A stretch of DNA of 64,000 bases, taken from the NCBI RefSeq assembly GCF_019160155.1, contig NZ_JAFNIH010000044.1, forward strand, positions 151,496 to 215,495. Reading direction: 5' to 3'. This document shows positions 35,943 to 45,348 of this stretch, one piece after another. Position numbers and translations under genes: made by a program. The notes under the pieces are model-generated. The model was not told the origin of the DNA and did not search any database. It worked only from the letters and a program-made list of their open reading frames with translations. This stretch comes from Pinisolibacter aquiterrae (lineage in GTDB: Bacteria > Pseudomonadota > Alphaproteobacteria > Rhizobiales > Ancalomicrobiaceae). Within the stretch, counting starts at the first letter, position 1. Every line of letters starts with the position of its first letter.

Positions 35943-36695
35943 TCAGGCGCGGATGGCGATGGGCAGGCCGCGACCGTCGCGCATCGGCGGATCGGGGAAG
36001 GAGACGGCCTGCCCGGCATGGACCCGGCGGGCGACGAGCGCGAGGACGCAGGCGTCGAGCAGGTCGTCGATCGCCGCGCCGCGCGGTGGGCGCTCGAGCA
36101 GGGCGGCATCGAAACCGAGAGCCACGAGCAGCGCCCGGCGCTCGTCGAGGCCGGGCGGGTTCGGCCGACTCTTCACCTTCTTCGGCAGGGTCATGGCGTC
36201 GCCGCCGTTCAGCATCGCGAAGGCGAGTTCGGGATGGCTCTCGACGATCCGCTCGGCGCGTTCGGGCGTGAGGAGACGATCGAGTTCGCGGATCTTGGGG
36301 AAGAGGAAATGGGCCTGTTTCGAGACGCTCTTCGGCGGATCGGAGGTGGCGAGCGCTACGGAACGCGCCCGCGCAAAGCCCTCGTCGTGGTCTAGGCCTT
36401 CGGCGGCATAGACAGATGTGCGGGAGGGTATCGAGAAAACCGAGGAACGCCGCTTCGTCACCTGCTTCCTCACCAGCCGTTCCGGCCCGCGTCCGCCCGC
36501 GCCGATGCGGTCGGGCAGGCCGATCGGCATGTCGATCGCCGCGACGGCGGGGGCGTCGGGCCGGTCGAGGAGGTCATCGAGCCGGGCGACGATGCGGATC
36601 TCCGGGTCGAGCGGACCGTCGGGAGCGACGAGGCAGGCGATCCAGCCGGCGGGGCAGCCGTCGATCCCGGCGAGGCGGAGGGCGGGATCACTCAT
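35943..36695 (-). CDS. DUF429 protein (predicted RNase H-like nuclease)
   Basis: This 250-residue protein belongs to DUF429. The first strand LRLAGIDGCPAGWIAC and the second acidic strand AIDMPIGLPDR carry Asp residues in the positions expected of an RNase H-like fold, and YAAEGLDHDEG and SKQAHFLFPKIRE are typical of the family; DDLLDACVLALVARR near the C terminus supplies a further acidic pair. Biochemical activity is not established for the family. The start at 36695 is the last Met before the conserved strand; ATG at 36710 is an alternative. It follows the pyridoxal kinase gene by 26 bp and is probably transcribed with it. Confidence 0.82.
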   Translation of the reverse strand: MSDPALRLAGIDGCPAGWIACLVAPDGPLDPEIRIVARLDDLLDRPDAPAVAAIDMPIGLPDRIGAGGRGPERLVRKQVTKRRSSVFSIPSRTSVYAAEGLDHDEGFARARSVALATSDPPKSVSKQAHFLFPKIRELDRLLTPERAERIVESHPELAFAMLNGGDAMTLPKKVKSRPNPPGLDERRALLVALGFDAALLERPPRGAAIDDLLDACVLALVARRVHAGQAVSFPDPPMRDGRGLPIAIRA

Positions 36696-36721
36696 GGATG
36701 CCGAACTCATGGGTGCCGATC

Positions 36722-37636
36722 TCACTCGAGGCTGGTCGGGCGGGCGACCGGACGGCGGGCGCGGGCCTCGCCGATGCGGCGGGTCGAGACCTGGGCCATC
36801 GGGTGGACCAGCGTGTCCTGTTCCTCGGCGAGCACCAGTTCGTCGGCGCCGGCGCGGGCGGAACGGGCGATCATCTCGAAGACGCTCGCCACGGCGCGAG
36901 CGGTGGCGGCCTCGGCCGGGTGACCGTCGGCGAGGCGGGCGGTGAGGAGGCCGGCGAAGAGATCGCCGGTGCCGTGGGGCGCCGCCTCGATCAGGGGGTG
37001 TTCGAACTGGGTCGCGGCGTCGGCGGTCACCAGGAGGGTGCCGACCGAGCGGGTCATCATCGCCGGCGCCGAGGTGACGACGGTGATCGGCGGGGCGAGC
37101 GCGCGGGCGGCGGTGATCGCGGCGGTGGTGTCCTCGGGCGCGCGGGCGGTGAGCCAGCCGAGCTCGAAACGGTTCGGGGTGGCGACGTCGGCGAGCGGGA
37201 TCAGGCGATCGCGGACGGCGCGGGCGAGTGTCTCGGCGACGTAGAGGCCGCCGCGCCCGTGACCGTCGCCGTCGCCGAGCACCGGATCGACGACGAGGCG
37301 CAGGCCGGGATTGCCGAGGCGCAGGCGTTCGACGAGCCTGGCGGTCGCCTCGACTTGGGTGGCGTCGGCGAAATAGCCGGTCAGGACCCAGCCGATCTCG
37401 CCGGCGTTGGGGCTCTCGGCGATCTCGGCGAGGGCCTCGGCGAAGGCGATCGGATCGGGGGCGAGGCGGGTGGAGGGGCCGTGGCCGGGATGCCAGGGCA
37501 TCCACACCGTCGGCACCAGCCAGACGGCGTGGCCGAGGCGCTCCAGGGCGAAGGCCGCGGCGCGCGCGCCGATGGCGCCGCGTCCGACCTGCGACGACAC
37601 CACCAGCACCGTCGCCGTCTTCCACTTTTCGCTCAT
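36722..37636 (-). CDS. pdxY: Pyridoxal kinase
   Basis: This 304-residue ribokinase-fold enzyme phosphorylates pyridoxal (and relatives) in vitamin B6 salvage. It shows VLVVSSQVGRGAIGARAAAFALE at the start, the cofactor-binding segment VVDPVLGDGDG, the T/N-rich strand ADVATPNRFELGWLT, and the catalytic anion hole HGTGDLFAGLL, whose Asp is the base. The start MSEKWKTATV at 37636 lies 17 bp after the upstream FAD oxidoreductase gene, so the two share a transcript. Confidence 0.9.
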   Translation of the reverse strand: MSEKWKTATVLVVSSQVGRGAIGARAAAFALERLGHAVWLVPTVWMPWHPGHGPSTRLAPDPIAFAEALAEIAESPNAGEIGWVLTGYFADATQVEATARLVERLRLGNPGLRLVVDPVLGDGDGHGRGGLYVAETLARAVRDRLIPLADVATPNRFELGWLTARAPEDTTAAITAARALAPPITVVTSAPAMMTRSVGTLLVTADAATQFEHPLIEAAPHGTGDLFAGLLTARLADGHPAEAATARAVASVFEMIARSARAGADELVLAEEQDTLVHPMAQVSTRRIGEARARRPVARPTSLE

Positions 37637-37653
37637 CGCCTCGCCCGTCGCCG

Positions 37654-38841
37654 TCAGATGATGTTGGCCTCCACGACCGGACGCCCGGAGACGAGGCGAT
37701 CGTAGCCGAAGACGGAGAGATCGATCGAGCGATATCCGCCGTGGACGATCAATTCGGCGACCGCGCGGCCGGCGCCGGGGCCCTGCTGGATGCCGTGGCC
37801 GGAGAAGCCGTTGCAGAAGACGAAGTTCGAGATCTCGGGATGGCGGCCGATCACCGCGTTGTGGTCGAAGGTGTGGAAGTCGTAGTGACCGGCCCAGGCG
37901 CGCACCAGTTTCAGCGCCTCGAAGGCGGGGATGCGGGTCGCCAGCGCCGGCCAGATCAGATCGTCGAAGAGGGGATAGTCGACCTCGAAGTCGTCCTCGC
38001 CGGCGCGGGCGTCGGTCGCCTCGTCGGGGGAGACGCCGCAGATGAAATACTGGCCCTCGGGGCGGATGTAGACGCCGGAGGCGACCGAGGTGCCGTCGAT
38101 CAGCATCGGCAGGCCCTCGATCTCCTCGCGGCAATGGACGACGAAGACGCAGCGCTTGCGCGGTTCGACGGGAAGGGCGATGCCGGCCAGGGCCGCGACG
38201 TCGCCGGCGGAGGGGCCGGCGGCGTTCACGAAGGTGCCGCAGGCGATCTCGCGGCCGTCGGAGAGAGTGACCGAGGTGACGCGGTCGCCGGCGGTGGCGA
38301 TGCCGGTCACGGCGGCGTGGGCATAGTGCGCGCCGGCCGCCTTGGCCGCCTTGCGGATCATGTCGAGCCACATCCAGGCGTCGAACCATCCCTCGCCGGA
38401 GCGGCCGTAGGCGGCGAGCGCGACGCCCTCGGTCGACATGTAGGGCCAGCGCCGGGCGATCTCGGCGGGGTCGATCAGCTCGATGTCGGAGCCCTCGGCG
38501 CTCTGGACGAGGTGATTGGCGCGCAGGATCGCCTCACCGGCGCTGCTGGCCAGGGTGAGATAGCCCCTCTCGTGAAAGCCGATGTCGGCGTCGGGACCGA
38601 ACCGGCCCTTCAGATCGCGGATCACCTCGATGCCGAAGCGCGACAGGCGGATGTTCTCGGGCGTGGAGAATTGTTGGCGGATCGAGGCGGCCGACAGCAT
38701 GGTGGCGGAGCGGGCGTAGGTCGGGTCCTTCTCGACCACCAGGACCGAGCCGGCGAACCCCAGTTCCTTCTTCAGAAAATAGGCTGTCGAGGAACCCATG
38801 ATCGCGCCGCCGGCGATCACCACGTCGTATTGTTCGGCCAC
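37654..38841 (-). CDS. FAD-dependent oxidoreductase (DAO family)
   Basis: This 395-residue flavoprotein has a DAO-type fold: the N-terminal dinucleotide-binding motif VVIAGGAIMGSSTAYFL, VEKDPTYARSAT, and a C-terminal segment (FVFCNGFSGHGIQQGPGAGR) that closes over the flavin. Relatives include sarcosine oxidase beta-like and FOXRED1-like amine or amino-acid oxidoreductases. The substrate is not evident. It is co-directional with pdxY. Length and motifs are complete; no signal peptide is present, so it is cytosolic. Confidence 0.88.
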   Translation of the reverse strand: MAEQYDVVIAGGAIMGSSTAYFLKKELGFAGSVLVVEKDPTYARSATMLSAASIRQQFSTPENIRLSRFGIEVIRDLKGRFGPDADIGFHERGYLTLASSAGEAILRANHLVQSAEGSDIELIDPAEIARRWPYMSTEGVALAAYGRSGEGWFDAWMWLDMIRKAAKAAGAHYAHAAVTGIATAGDRVTSVTLSDGREIACGTFVNAAGPSAGDVAALAGIALPVEPRKRCVFVVHCREEIEGLPMLIDGTSVASGVYIRPEGQYFICGVSPDEATDARAGEDDFEVDYPLFDDLIWPALATRIPAFEALKLVRAWAGHYDFHTFDHNAVIGRHPEISNFVFCNGFSGHGIQQGPGAGRAVAELIVHGGYRSIDLSVFGYDRLVSGRPVVEANII

Positions 38842-38864
38842 GTCCGCCTCCGTCTTCGGCCCGA

Positions 38865-39380
38865 TCAGGGCACGGGATCTCTTTCCGATATCGCGTCTTC
38901 GCGAGCTCCGTCATGCGGCGGACGCGGGGCTCCCCTCTCGGGAAGCGGACGCCGGATCCCGGCCGAGCGCCCGGCCACCAGCCAATGGGCGAAACCGGCG
39001 GAAAGACCGATCGCCGCGATCAGCTGAAGTCGGGCGGGGCCGAGGACCGGCGCGCCGCCCATCACGCCGACGACCGCGATCGCGGTGGCGACGGCGAGAT
39101 GGAGGAGCAGCGAGCGGGCGCCGGTCACCTCGCCGAGGACGACGGCCACCAGCCACGCCGGCCAGACGATGGTGGAGAAGACCGGCAGCAACAGGCCGCC
39201 GCGCATCATCATGCCGAGCACGGGAACCATGGTTCCGGGATCGGCCGCGACGACCTCGCGATGGGCGGAGGCGATCGCGGCGAGGCCGAGGGTGCCGACC
39301 ACCAGGGTGGTGACGATCGCCGCCGCGAAGCCGAGGCCGGCGAGGATCGTCCGCCACAGGAGATGCGAGAGAGTGATCAC
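38865..39380 (-). CDS. Integral membrane protein of unknown function
   Basis: A 171-residue protein I do not recognise. It has four predicted membrane helices (about 9-34, 48-66, 72-105 split by a short break, and 112-135) and a hydrophilic, Arg/Pro-rich C-terminal tail of about 35 residues. Small residues dominate the helices. It lies just upstream of the FAD oxidoreductase gene (23 bp) on the same strand. The codon pattern and absence of alternative genes favour it being real. Confidence 0.6.
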   Translation of the reverse strand: MITLSHLLWRTILAGLGFAAAIVTTLVVGTLGLAAIASAHREVVAADPGTMVPVLGMMMRGGLLLPVFSTIVWPAWLVAVVLGEVTGARSLLLHLAVATAIAVVGVMGGAPVLGPARLQLIAAIGLSAGFAHWLVAGRSAGIRRPLPERGAPRPPHDGAREDAISERDPVP

Positions 39381-39450
39381 GGGGCGAGCCTCCGGGGACG
39401 CGGATCGGTATCACGCCGGCAGGTTCGGTCGGTGCTTCGACCGGACGCCA

Positions 39451-39954
39451 TCAGATCTCGGCCCAGGGGTCTGAGGGCGGCGGCGGCGGCGCCGAGCGGA
39501 TGGCGACGATCCAGTAGACCCAGGCGCCGATCACCCCGGCGGCGGCCTCGAGCGCGAACAGGCCGAACGAGGGTAGCGGCAGCCCGAAGGGCAGCGCGAC
39601 CAGGGCGCGGGTGAGGAGGGTGATCGTCAGTCCGGCGAGGGCGTAGACCCACAGCGCGCGCAGGGCGCGCGCCTCGGCCCCGACCAGGAAGGCGGTGACC
39701 AGCGGAGCGGCGGCGACGAAGACGATCAGCGCGGTCATCGCCGGCACCACGACGAGGCTCGCCCAGCCGTTCACCGCGATCAGCCGGTCGAAGCCGCGCG
39801 TCCAGCTCTCCTCGATCACCAGACCGAGGGTGCGCACGGCGGCGACGGCGGCCACCGCGAGGACATAGGCGATGAGGATCCGGCCGATGCGGCCGGAGGC
39901 GACCCGCCTCGCGGCGAGGGGACGATCGTCGAAAGAGGAGCCGGGCTCCGACAT
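39451..39954 (-). CDS. Integral membrane protein of unknown function
   Basis: A 167-residue protein I do not recognise. After a charged N terminus (MSEPGSSFDDRPLAARRVASGRIGR) it has four predicted helices (about 27-47, 61-86, 92-110 and 118-150) and a Pro-rich tail ending DPWAEI. The start at 39954 is preferred over in-frame starts further upstream because they add only low-complexity Pro/Ala residues. It precedes the other membrane gene by 70 bp on the same strand; they may form a pair. Confidence 0.6.
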   Translation of the reverse strand: MSEPGSSFDDRPLAARRVASGRIGRILIAYVLAVAAVAAVRTLGLVIEESWTRGFDRLIAVNGWASLVVVPAMTALIVFVAAAPLVTAFLVGAEARALRALWVYALAGLTITLLTRALVALPFGLPLPSFGLFALEAAAGVIGAWVYWIVAIRSAPPPPPSDPWAEI

Positions 39955-40081
39955 GGGCAGACCGCGAGGCGCGAAAGACGGGGGACGACCCGCCGGCGCG
40001 AGGGGCGAATCGTCGGCACCATTGTGCGGTCGCACAGGTCGCATCGTCCAGAGGGGACGACGGCTCCCGTCGGCGGGACGG

Positions 40082-41338
40082 TCAGTCCTCGTCGTCGGCG
40101 GGCAGGGTTCCGATCATCGCCTCGAGCGCCAGACGCTCGGAGATCTTGAGCCGTTCGGAGGCCGACTTCAGCTGACCGCAGGCGGCGAGGATGTCGCGGC
40201 CGCGCGGGGTGCGGATCGGGCTCGCGTAGCCGGCGCGATTGACGATCTCGGCGAAGGCCTCGATCGTGTCCCAGTCGGGGCACTGATACTGCGAGCCGGG
40301 CCAGGCGTTGAACGGGATCAGGTTGATCTTGGCGGGGATGCCGCGCAGCAGGCGGACCAGTTCGCGGGCGTCGGCGGCGCTGTCGTTGACCCCCTTCAGC
40401 ATCACGTATTCGAAGGTGATGCGGCGGGCGTTGGAGAGGCCGGGATAGTTCCGGCAGGCCTCGAGCAGCTCGGCGATCTTGTACTTCTTGTTGATCGGCA
40501 CCAGCACGTCGCGCAGGTCGTCGCGCACCGCGTGCAGCGAGATCGCCAGCATGACGCCGGTCTCGGCGCCGATCCGCGGGATCATCGGCACGACGCCGGA
40601 GGTCGACAGCGTGATGCGGCGACGCGACAGCGACAGGCCGTCGCCGTCGGCGAAGATCTGCATGGCGTCGCGCACCGCCTCGTAGTTCATCAAGGGCTCG
40701 CCCATGCCCATCATCACCACGTTGGTGACGAGGCGGCCCTCGGAGGGGAGGATGCCGTCGGCCTTGTCGCTCGCGGGGAAGTCGCCGAGGCGCTCGCGGG
40801 CGACGACCACCTGGGAGACGATCTCTTCCGCCGTCAGATTGCGCACCATCACCTGGGTGCCGGTGTGGCAGAAGGAGCAGGTGAGCGAGCAGCCGACCTG
40901 GGAGGACACGCAGAGCGTGCCGCGCCCTTCCTCGGGGATGTAGACGGTCTCGACCTCGACCGGCTTGCCGGCGCCGCGCGACGGGAAGCGGAACAACCAC
41001 TTGCGGGTGCCGTCGACCGAGATCTGCTCGGTGACCAGCTCCGGGCGGCCGACCACATAGGCCTCCGCCAACTGGGCGCGCAGCTCTTTGGAAACGTTGG
41101 TCATGCGGTCGAAGGAGTCGACCCCGCGCAGATACATCCAATGCCAGAGCTGGTTGACCCGCATGCGGACCTGCCGCTCCTCGACGCCGATGGCGAGAAG
41201 AGCGTCGGCGAGCCGGGCGCGGGAGAGGCCGAGCAGCGACGGCTTGGCGTCGACGGTGGCGATCGCCTGCGGTGCCTTGACGATCGCGTCGAGGACGTCG
41301 TCGTGCCCGAGGGGGGCGGCCGTGGCGGGGCTCGTCAT
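40082..41338 (-). CDS. rlmN: 23S rRNA/tRNA adenine-C2 methyltransferase
   Basis: This 418-residue radical-SAM enzyme methylates A2503 of 23S rRNA (and A37 of some tRNAs). The [4Fe-4S] cluster ligands are C150, C154 and C157 (CSLTCSFC). C143 lies seven residues before the cluster, as Cys118 does in E. coli RlmN, and a C-terminal AACGQL supplies the methyl-carrying cysteine. The segment GMGEPLMNY is the SAM-binding GGE-type motif. The start at 41338 has AAGGAA 9 bases upstream; the N terminus of about 35 residues before the conserved part is alphaproteobacterial in style. Confidence 0.96.
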   Translation of the reverse strand: MTSPATAAPLGHDDVLDAIVKAPQAIATVDAKPSLLGLSRARLADALLAIGVEERQVRMRVNQLWHWMYLRGVDSFDRMTNVSKELRAQLAEAYVVGRPELVTEQISVDGTRKWLFRFPSRGAGKPVEVETVYIPEEGRGTLCVSSQVGCSLTCSFCHTGTQVMVRNLTAEEIVSQVVVARERLGDFPASDKADGILPSEGRLVTNVVMMGMGEPLMNYEAVRDAMQIFADGDGLSLSRRRITLSTSGVVPMIPRIGAETGVMLAISLHAVRDDLRDVLVPINKKYKIAELLEACRNYPGLSNARRITFEYVMLKGVNDSAADARELVRLLRGIPAKINLIPFNAWPGSQYQCPDWDTIEAFAEIVNRAGYASPIRTPRGRDILAACGQLKSASERLKISERLALEAMIGTLPADDED

Positions 41339-41566
41339 GGGGTGTTCCTTCGCGGGGCGGCTTGCGGGCGTCGGGCGTCGCGGCGGGGTCGGCCGGCGCA
41401 ACGCGAAAGGCGGACGGGTCGCCCCATCCGCCTGATCTCGGGTTCTTCATAGCCGAAAACCGCGCGCCGAGGAAGATCCCGGCGCCGGATGCCTCGTACT
41501 CGGCTCACGAATTTCGGACTCGTCCGAATTTCAGGAGCGTCACGGCCTGATCGGGCGATGCCCGGT
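41339..41566. other. Gap between ialB-like gene and rlmN
   Basis: No gene or clear promoter motif is visible. It should hold the rlmN promoter on the minus strand. The hairpin element described separately occupies the left end next to the IalB-family gene. Confidence 0.4.
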
Positions 41567-41616
41567 CGGGCTCGCCTTCGCTCGCCGAGCTTCGAATGGG
41601 TCGAAACTCGGCGAGC
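41567..41616 (-). repeat. Copy 2 of a dispersed hairpin element; likely 3' end of the ialB-like transcript
   Basis: The flank CGGGCTCGCCTTCGCTC (41567-41583) is identical to copy 1. The stem GCTCGCCGAG/CTCGGCGAGC (41580-41589 with 41607-41616) differs in sequence from copy 1 but stays paired. The odd position (41590/41606) is again C-A on the plus strand and G-U in minus-strand RNA. TTCGA/TCGAA and a 5-base loop (41596-41600) close it. It lies 6 bp past the ialB-like stop. Confidence 0.7.
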
Positions 41617-41622
41617 TCGGCG

Positions 41623-42174
41623 TCACTTGCATTCCTTGGCGGCCGCGTCGAGCGCGGCGGAGACGCCGGAGAGCGAGAACTGATAGGAGGTCGGGTTGCC
41701 GCGCCCGGAGGTCGCCTGGACCGAGAGCTTGGAGCCCTTGCGCATGGCGTCGAGGAAGGGCGTGTAATCGGTGTTCTGCTCGAGCCAGGCGCCGTCGCCG
41801 CGGGTGAAGAAGGAGAACTTCTTGCCGTCGATGTCGACGACCGCCTTCGATCCCTCCTTCATCGGGTAGCCGACCTGGAGGCTCGGCTCGTTGCGGACGT
41901 TGTCGGCGGGGCGGGTCGAGACGAAGAAGAAGACGTCGCCGTGGTTGAGGTTGGCGGGGTCCATCTTCTGCGGCTTGGTCAGGGCGAAGCAGACCTTGCC
42001 CTTGGGGGCGGCGGCGGTGATGGCCTTCCAGTCCTTCGATTCGGCGATCAACATCGGCGAGCCGCCGGCCGCGGCGGCGGGCTTGGCCGGTGCCGGTTTC
42101 GTCTCCGCCTGAGCGATGCCGGCGGCCACGATCATCGTCGCGATCAGCGACACGGCGCCGAGAGCAGTTCTCAT
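41623..42174 (-). CDS. IalB-family exported protein
   Basis: This 183-residue protein has a signal peptide (cleavage after AQA, residue 23), a Pro/Ala/Lys linker and one IalB domain. Family segments include DWKAITAAAPKGKVCFALTKP and YQFSLSGVSAALDAAAKEC. The two remaining cysteines (KVCFA and the C-terminal EC) probably form a disulfide. Named for a Bartonella invasion locus, the family is common in free-living alphaproteobacteria, where its role is unknown but linked to the envelope. It is a single gene with the dispersed hairpin just downstream. Confidence 0.88.
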   Translation of the reverse strand: MRTALGAVSLIATMIVAAGIAQAETKPAPAKPAAAAGGSPMLIAESKDWKAITAAAPKGKVCFALTKPQKMDPANLNHGDVFFFVSTRPADNVRNEPSLQVGYPMKEGSKAVVDIDGKKFSFFTRGDGAWLEQNTDYTPFLDAMRKGSKLSVQATSGRGNPTSYQFSLSGVSAALDAAAKECK

Positions 42175-42458
42175 CTCACCATTCTCCGTCTGTTCGACGA
42201 CGTATCGCCGCCCTCTGGGGACGGCGTCTCACCCTCCAGAAACCACGGGGATGGTTACCAGAAGGTTGCCGATCCGCGTGGCATTCGCGCGCAGCCGACG
42301 GGGGGGCGGGGCCGGCGCGCGCCGCCGCTCGTCGTGGCCGATGGAAAGGGCGAAAGTCGGGCATGACGAGGGCATCGACCAAAGGAGCGGCTGGACGGCG
42401 TCGGAGGGGGCGTGTTTCCTCTCGATCGGTTCGAATCCCGTGGGGGAAGGAAACGCGA
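42175..42458. other. Divergent intergenic region, ialB-like/quinone oxidoreductase
   Basis: No gene is credible; in-frame extensions of the downstream gene into this region lack conservation and a start with a ribosome binding site. It should contain promoters in both directions. I did not find clear -35/-10 pairs. Confidence 0.4.
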
Positions 42459-43436
42459 ATGAAGGCGGTCGTCTGTCGCAGGCATGGTTCCGCCGCCGAT
42501 CTGGTGGTCCAGGATCTCGCCGATCCGGTCGCCGGTCCCGGCGAGGTGGTGGTGGGGATGCGGGCCTGCGCCCTCAATTTCTTCGACACGCTGATCATTC
42601 GCGACCGCTACCAGTTCAAGCCGGAGCTGCCGTTCTCGCCGGGCGGCGAGATCGCCGGGGTGGTGGAGAGCGTCGGGGCGGGCGTCACCGGCTTCGCCGT
42701 CGGCGATCGGGTCGTCGCCTATGTGAAATGGGGCGGCGCGCGCGAGAAGGTGGTGGTCGACGAGGAGGATCTGATCGCGCTTCCCGATGCGCTCGACTTC
42801 GTCCGCGCCGCGACCCTGTCGGTGACCTACGGCACGGCGATGCACGGCCTGATCGACCGGGGCGAACTGAAGGCCGGCGAGACGGTGGCGATCCTGGGGG
42901 CTTCCGGCGGCGTCGGGCAGGCGGCGATCGAGGTCGCCAAGGCGGTCGGGGCGCGGGTGATCGCCTGCGCGTCGGGGGCCGACAAGCTCGCCTTCTGCCG
43001 GAAGGTCGGCGCCGACGAGACGGTCGACTACGACGCCGAGGACCTCAAGGCGCGGCTGAAGGATCTGACCGGCGGCAAGGGCGTCGACGTCGTCTACGAC
43101 GCGGTCGGCGACAAATATGCCGAGCCGGCGGTCCGGGCGACCGGCTGGCGCGGGCGCTATCTGGTGGTCGGCTTCGCGGCCGGCGAGATCCCGAAGATCC
43201 CGCTCAATCTGCTGCTCTTGAAGGGTTGCGATCTACGCGGGGTGTTCTGGGGCGACCATCTCGTGCGCGAGCCCGAGGCCTTCAAGGCGGAGATGGCGAC
43301 GATCATGGGATGGGTCGCCGACGGCCGGGTGGTGCCGCACATCCATTCCGTCCGGCCGCTCGCCGAGACGGCGGCGGCGATCGAGGAGATCGCCGCGCGC
43401 AAGGTCAAGGGCAAGGTGGTGGTGACGGCGGGCTGA
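42459..43436 (+). CDS. Zinc-free NADPH:quinone oxidoreductase (MDR family)
   Basis: This 325-residue protein is a medium-chain dehydrogenase/reductase of the quinone oxidoreductase group. It has an N-terminal GroES-like domain (LNFFDTLIIRDRYQ, PFSPGGEIAGVVESVGAGV) and a Rossmann domain with the NADPH motif LGASGGVGQAAIEVAK. The zinc-ligand cysteines are absent, as expected for this group. Relatives reduce quinones, enones or acrylyl-CoA; the physiological substrate is open. The start at 42459 has GGAAGGA upstream and is the family N terminus (MKAVVCRRHGSA). It ends 2 bp before the convergent DUF1232 gene. Confidence 0.9.
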   Translation: MKAVVCRRHGSAADLVVQDLADPVAGPGEVVVGMRACALNFFDTLIIRDRYQFKPELPFSPGGEIAGVVESVGAGVTGFAVGDRVVAYVKWGGAREKVVVDEEDLIALPDALDFVRAATLSVTYGTAMHGLIDRGELKAGETVAILGASGGVGQAAIEVAKAVGARVIACASGADKLAFCRKVGADETVDYDAEDLKARLKDLTGGKGVDVVYDAVGDKYAEPAVRATGWRGRYLVVGFAAGEIPKIPLNLLLLKGCDLRGVFWGDHLVREPEAFKAEMATIMGWVADGRVVPHIHSVRPLAETAAAIEEIAARKVKGKVVVTAG

Positions 43437-43438
43437 GC

Positions 43439-43807
43439 TCAGCGCTCCGCCAGCGTCTTCTTCGCCGCGTCGCGGTGGTCGTCGCGGATGTGGCGGCCGA
43501 CCATGGCGATCGCCGCCATCAGCACGCCGGCGTCGTCGCCGAAGCCGACCAGGGGCAGGACGTCCGGCAGTACGTCGACCGGCGCGACGAAATAGGCGAG
43601 CGCCGCGAGCAGCGTCAGGCGGACCTTGCGCGGCGTGGTCGGGTCGATCGCGCAATACCAGGCGGCGACCACGTCCTCCATGAAGGGGATGGCGCGGGCG
43701 GCGCGTCGGATCGTCGGCCACAGGCCGCTGCGCACCCGCTCCTCGCGGGTCTCCTCGGGGCCGAGGATCTCGGGGTCGTCCCAGACACGGCGATAGGAAT
43801 CGGTCAC
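43439..43807 (-). CDS. DUF1232 (YkvA-like) membrane-associated protein
   Basis: This 122-residue protein carries the DUF1232 signature YFVAPVDVLPDVLPLVGFGDDAGVL in its second half, with helices on each side that may be membrane-associated. The charged N terminus is rich in Glu/Arg. The domain is widespread, often described as membrane-bound, and of unknown function. It is transcribed convergently with the quinone oxidoreductase gene, whose stop is 2 bp away, so the two transcripts overlap at their 3' ends. Confidence 0.85.
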   Translation of the reverse strand: MTDSYRRVWDDPEILGPEETREERVRSGLWPTIRRAARAIPFMEDVVAAWYCAIDPTTPRKVRLTLLAALAYFVAPVDVLPDVLPLVGFGDDAGVLMAAIAMVGRHIRDDHRDAAKKTLAER

Positions 43808-43992
43808 GGCGGGCTCCTGAGGGGCTCCGGGGACGCCGTCGCGGGAGGGCGCGGCGAAACGAGATCGAAGATCGGTACGTCGCGGCCGGGTTTCAAGGGG
43901 CGCGGGTGGCGGCGGGCGAAATGTCGGCCGTGTCCGGGAAATTCCGCATGGCCCCTCTTTGCGGCGAGGCGAACGCGGGTTACGCTTCCCTC

Positions 43993-44505
43993 ATGAAGCT
44001 TGGTCAGATCGGTGTCAGACGCGCGGAGATCGCGGATGCCGGTCGCATCGCCGACGTTCACGACGCGGCGTGGCGACAGGCCTATCGCGGGATCATTCCG
44101 GGCAAGGACCTGGAACGGATGATCGCACGGCGCGGTCCGCTGTGGTGGAAACGCGCCCTCGATCGCCATACGGCTGTGCTGGTGTTGGAGGTCGGCGGCC
44201 GGATCGTCGGCTATGCCACGCTCGGCCCCAACCGGATGCGGATGCTGCCGCAGGCCGGGGAGATCTACGAGATCTATCTCGATCCCGACCATCAGGGTCT
44301 CGGTTTCGGCAAGCTGCTGTTCGAGGCGGCGCGCGCGGAACTGCGCCGCTACGGGCTCGCCTCCTTCTCGGTCCGGGTGCTCAGCGACAACGAACCGGCG
44401 ATCGCCTTCTACGAGCGCCTCGGCGGGCGGATCGTGGCGGAGACCGGCGAGCGGATCGGCGAGGCGACGCTGCCCTTGGTGGTGTTCGGCTTCGAACCCG
44501 CCTGA
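43993..44505 (+). CDS. GNAT-family N-acetyltransferase
   Basis: This 170-residue GNAT protein has [18 protein letters not shown] in the first helices, the acetyl-CoA loop [17 protein letters not shown] and the final [19 protein letters not shown]. This pattern is common in broad-specificity acetyltransferases. The start at 43993 gives the core a normal N terminus ([13 protein letters not shown]); an in-frame ATG at 43906 would add 29 residues with no conservation. The acceptor is unknown. It lies about 200 bp before ppa. Confidence 0.87.
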   Translation: MKLGQIGVRRAEIADAGRIADVHDAAWRQAYRGIIPGKDLERMIARRGPLWWKRALDRHTAVLVLEVGGRIVGYATLGPNRMRMLPQAGEIYEIYLDPDHQGLGFGKLLFEAARAELRRYGLASFSVRVLSDNEPAIAFYERLGGRIVAETGERIGEATLPLVVFGFEPA

Positions 44506-44710
44506 GCGACGCGGACCCTCCCTTTCCCACGGATCGCGGCATGTCGTCCGAAGGGCGACGTTTCGTCACGGCGCGCGATCGGGTAAGAGAACTCCCCGAG
44601 CGGGTGGAGCGCGCGCCGCGCGACACCACTCGGCCGGGTGCTCGAGGGGCTCCCCGGACGTCGTCAACCCGTGGACAGCCGGCCCGAGACCGGCGGCCAG
44701 GAGTATCCAG

Positions 44711-45256
44711 ATGCGCATCGACGCCATCGCCATCGGCAAGAATCCGCCCGAGGACATCAACGTCATCATCGAGGTTCCGATCGGCGGCGAGCCGATCAAG
44801 TACGAGCTCGACAAGGCCTCCGGCGCGCTGGTCGTCGACCGCTTCCTCTACACGTCGATGCGCTACCCGGGCAATTACGGCTTCGTGCCGCACACGCTGT
44901 CCGACGACGGCGATCCGATCGACGTGGTGGTGATGAACACCCGCGCGATCGTCCCCGGCGCGATCATGCAGTGCCGTCCGGTCGGCGTGCTCTACATGAC
45001 CGACGAGAGCGGCCACGACGAGAAGATCCTGGCGGTGCCGGTGTCCAAGCTGACCCCGCGCTACGATTCTGTGAAGACCTACGCCGATCTGCCCAATATC
45101 GCGATCGCGCAGGTCCAGCACTTCTTCGAGCACTACAAGGACCTGGAGCCCGGCAAGTGGGTGAAGGTGGTGCGCTGGGGCGACGACAAGGAAGCCAAGC
45201 AGATCATCATCGAGGCGATCGAGCGCTACAACGCGGACAAGAAGGCGAAGGGCTGA
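44711..45256 (+). CDS. ppa: Inorganic pyrophosphatase
   Basis: This 181-residue family I pyrophosphatase hydrolyses PPi in the cytosol and so pulls biosynthetic reactions forward. Active-site segments are intact: [33 protein letters not shown], and the metal-binding [11 protein letters not shown] with its three Asp residues; the C-terminal [12 protein letters not shown] holds the final Lys. AGGAG (44699-44703) lies 7 bases before the start. A strong terminator follows, so it is probably monocistronic. Confidence 0.97.
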   Translation: MRIDAIAIGKNPPEDINVIIEVPIGGEPIKYELDKASGALVVDRFLYTSMRYPGNYGFVPHTLSDDGDPIDVVVMNTRAIVPGAIMQCRPVGVLYMTDESGHDEKILAVPVSKLTPRYDSVKTYADLPNIAIAQVQHFFEHYKDLEPGKWVKVVRWGDDKEAKQIIIEAIERYNADKKAKG

Positions 45257-45282
45257 TCGGCTCCGCCGTCCGGTTCAACGGG

Positions 45283-45309
45283 AAAGCGCGGCTTCGGCCG
45301 CGCTTTTTT
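45283..45309 (+). terminator. Rho-independent terminator of ppa
   Basis: AGCGCGGC (45285-45292), loop TTCG, GCCGCGCT (45297-45304), flanked by AA and followed by six Ts (45304-45309). It lies 27 bp after the ppa stop. Confidence 0.93.
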
Positions 45310-45348
45310 CGTTTTCGGCGTCGAAATTCGTTGTTTCTCGAGATCAGA

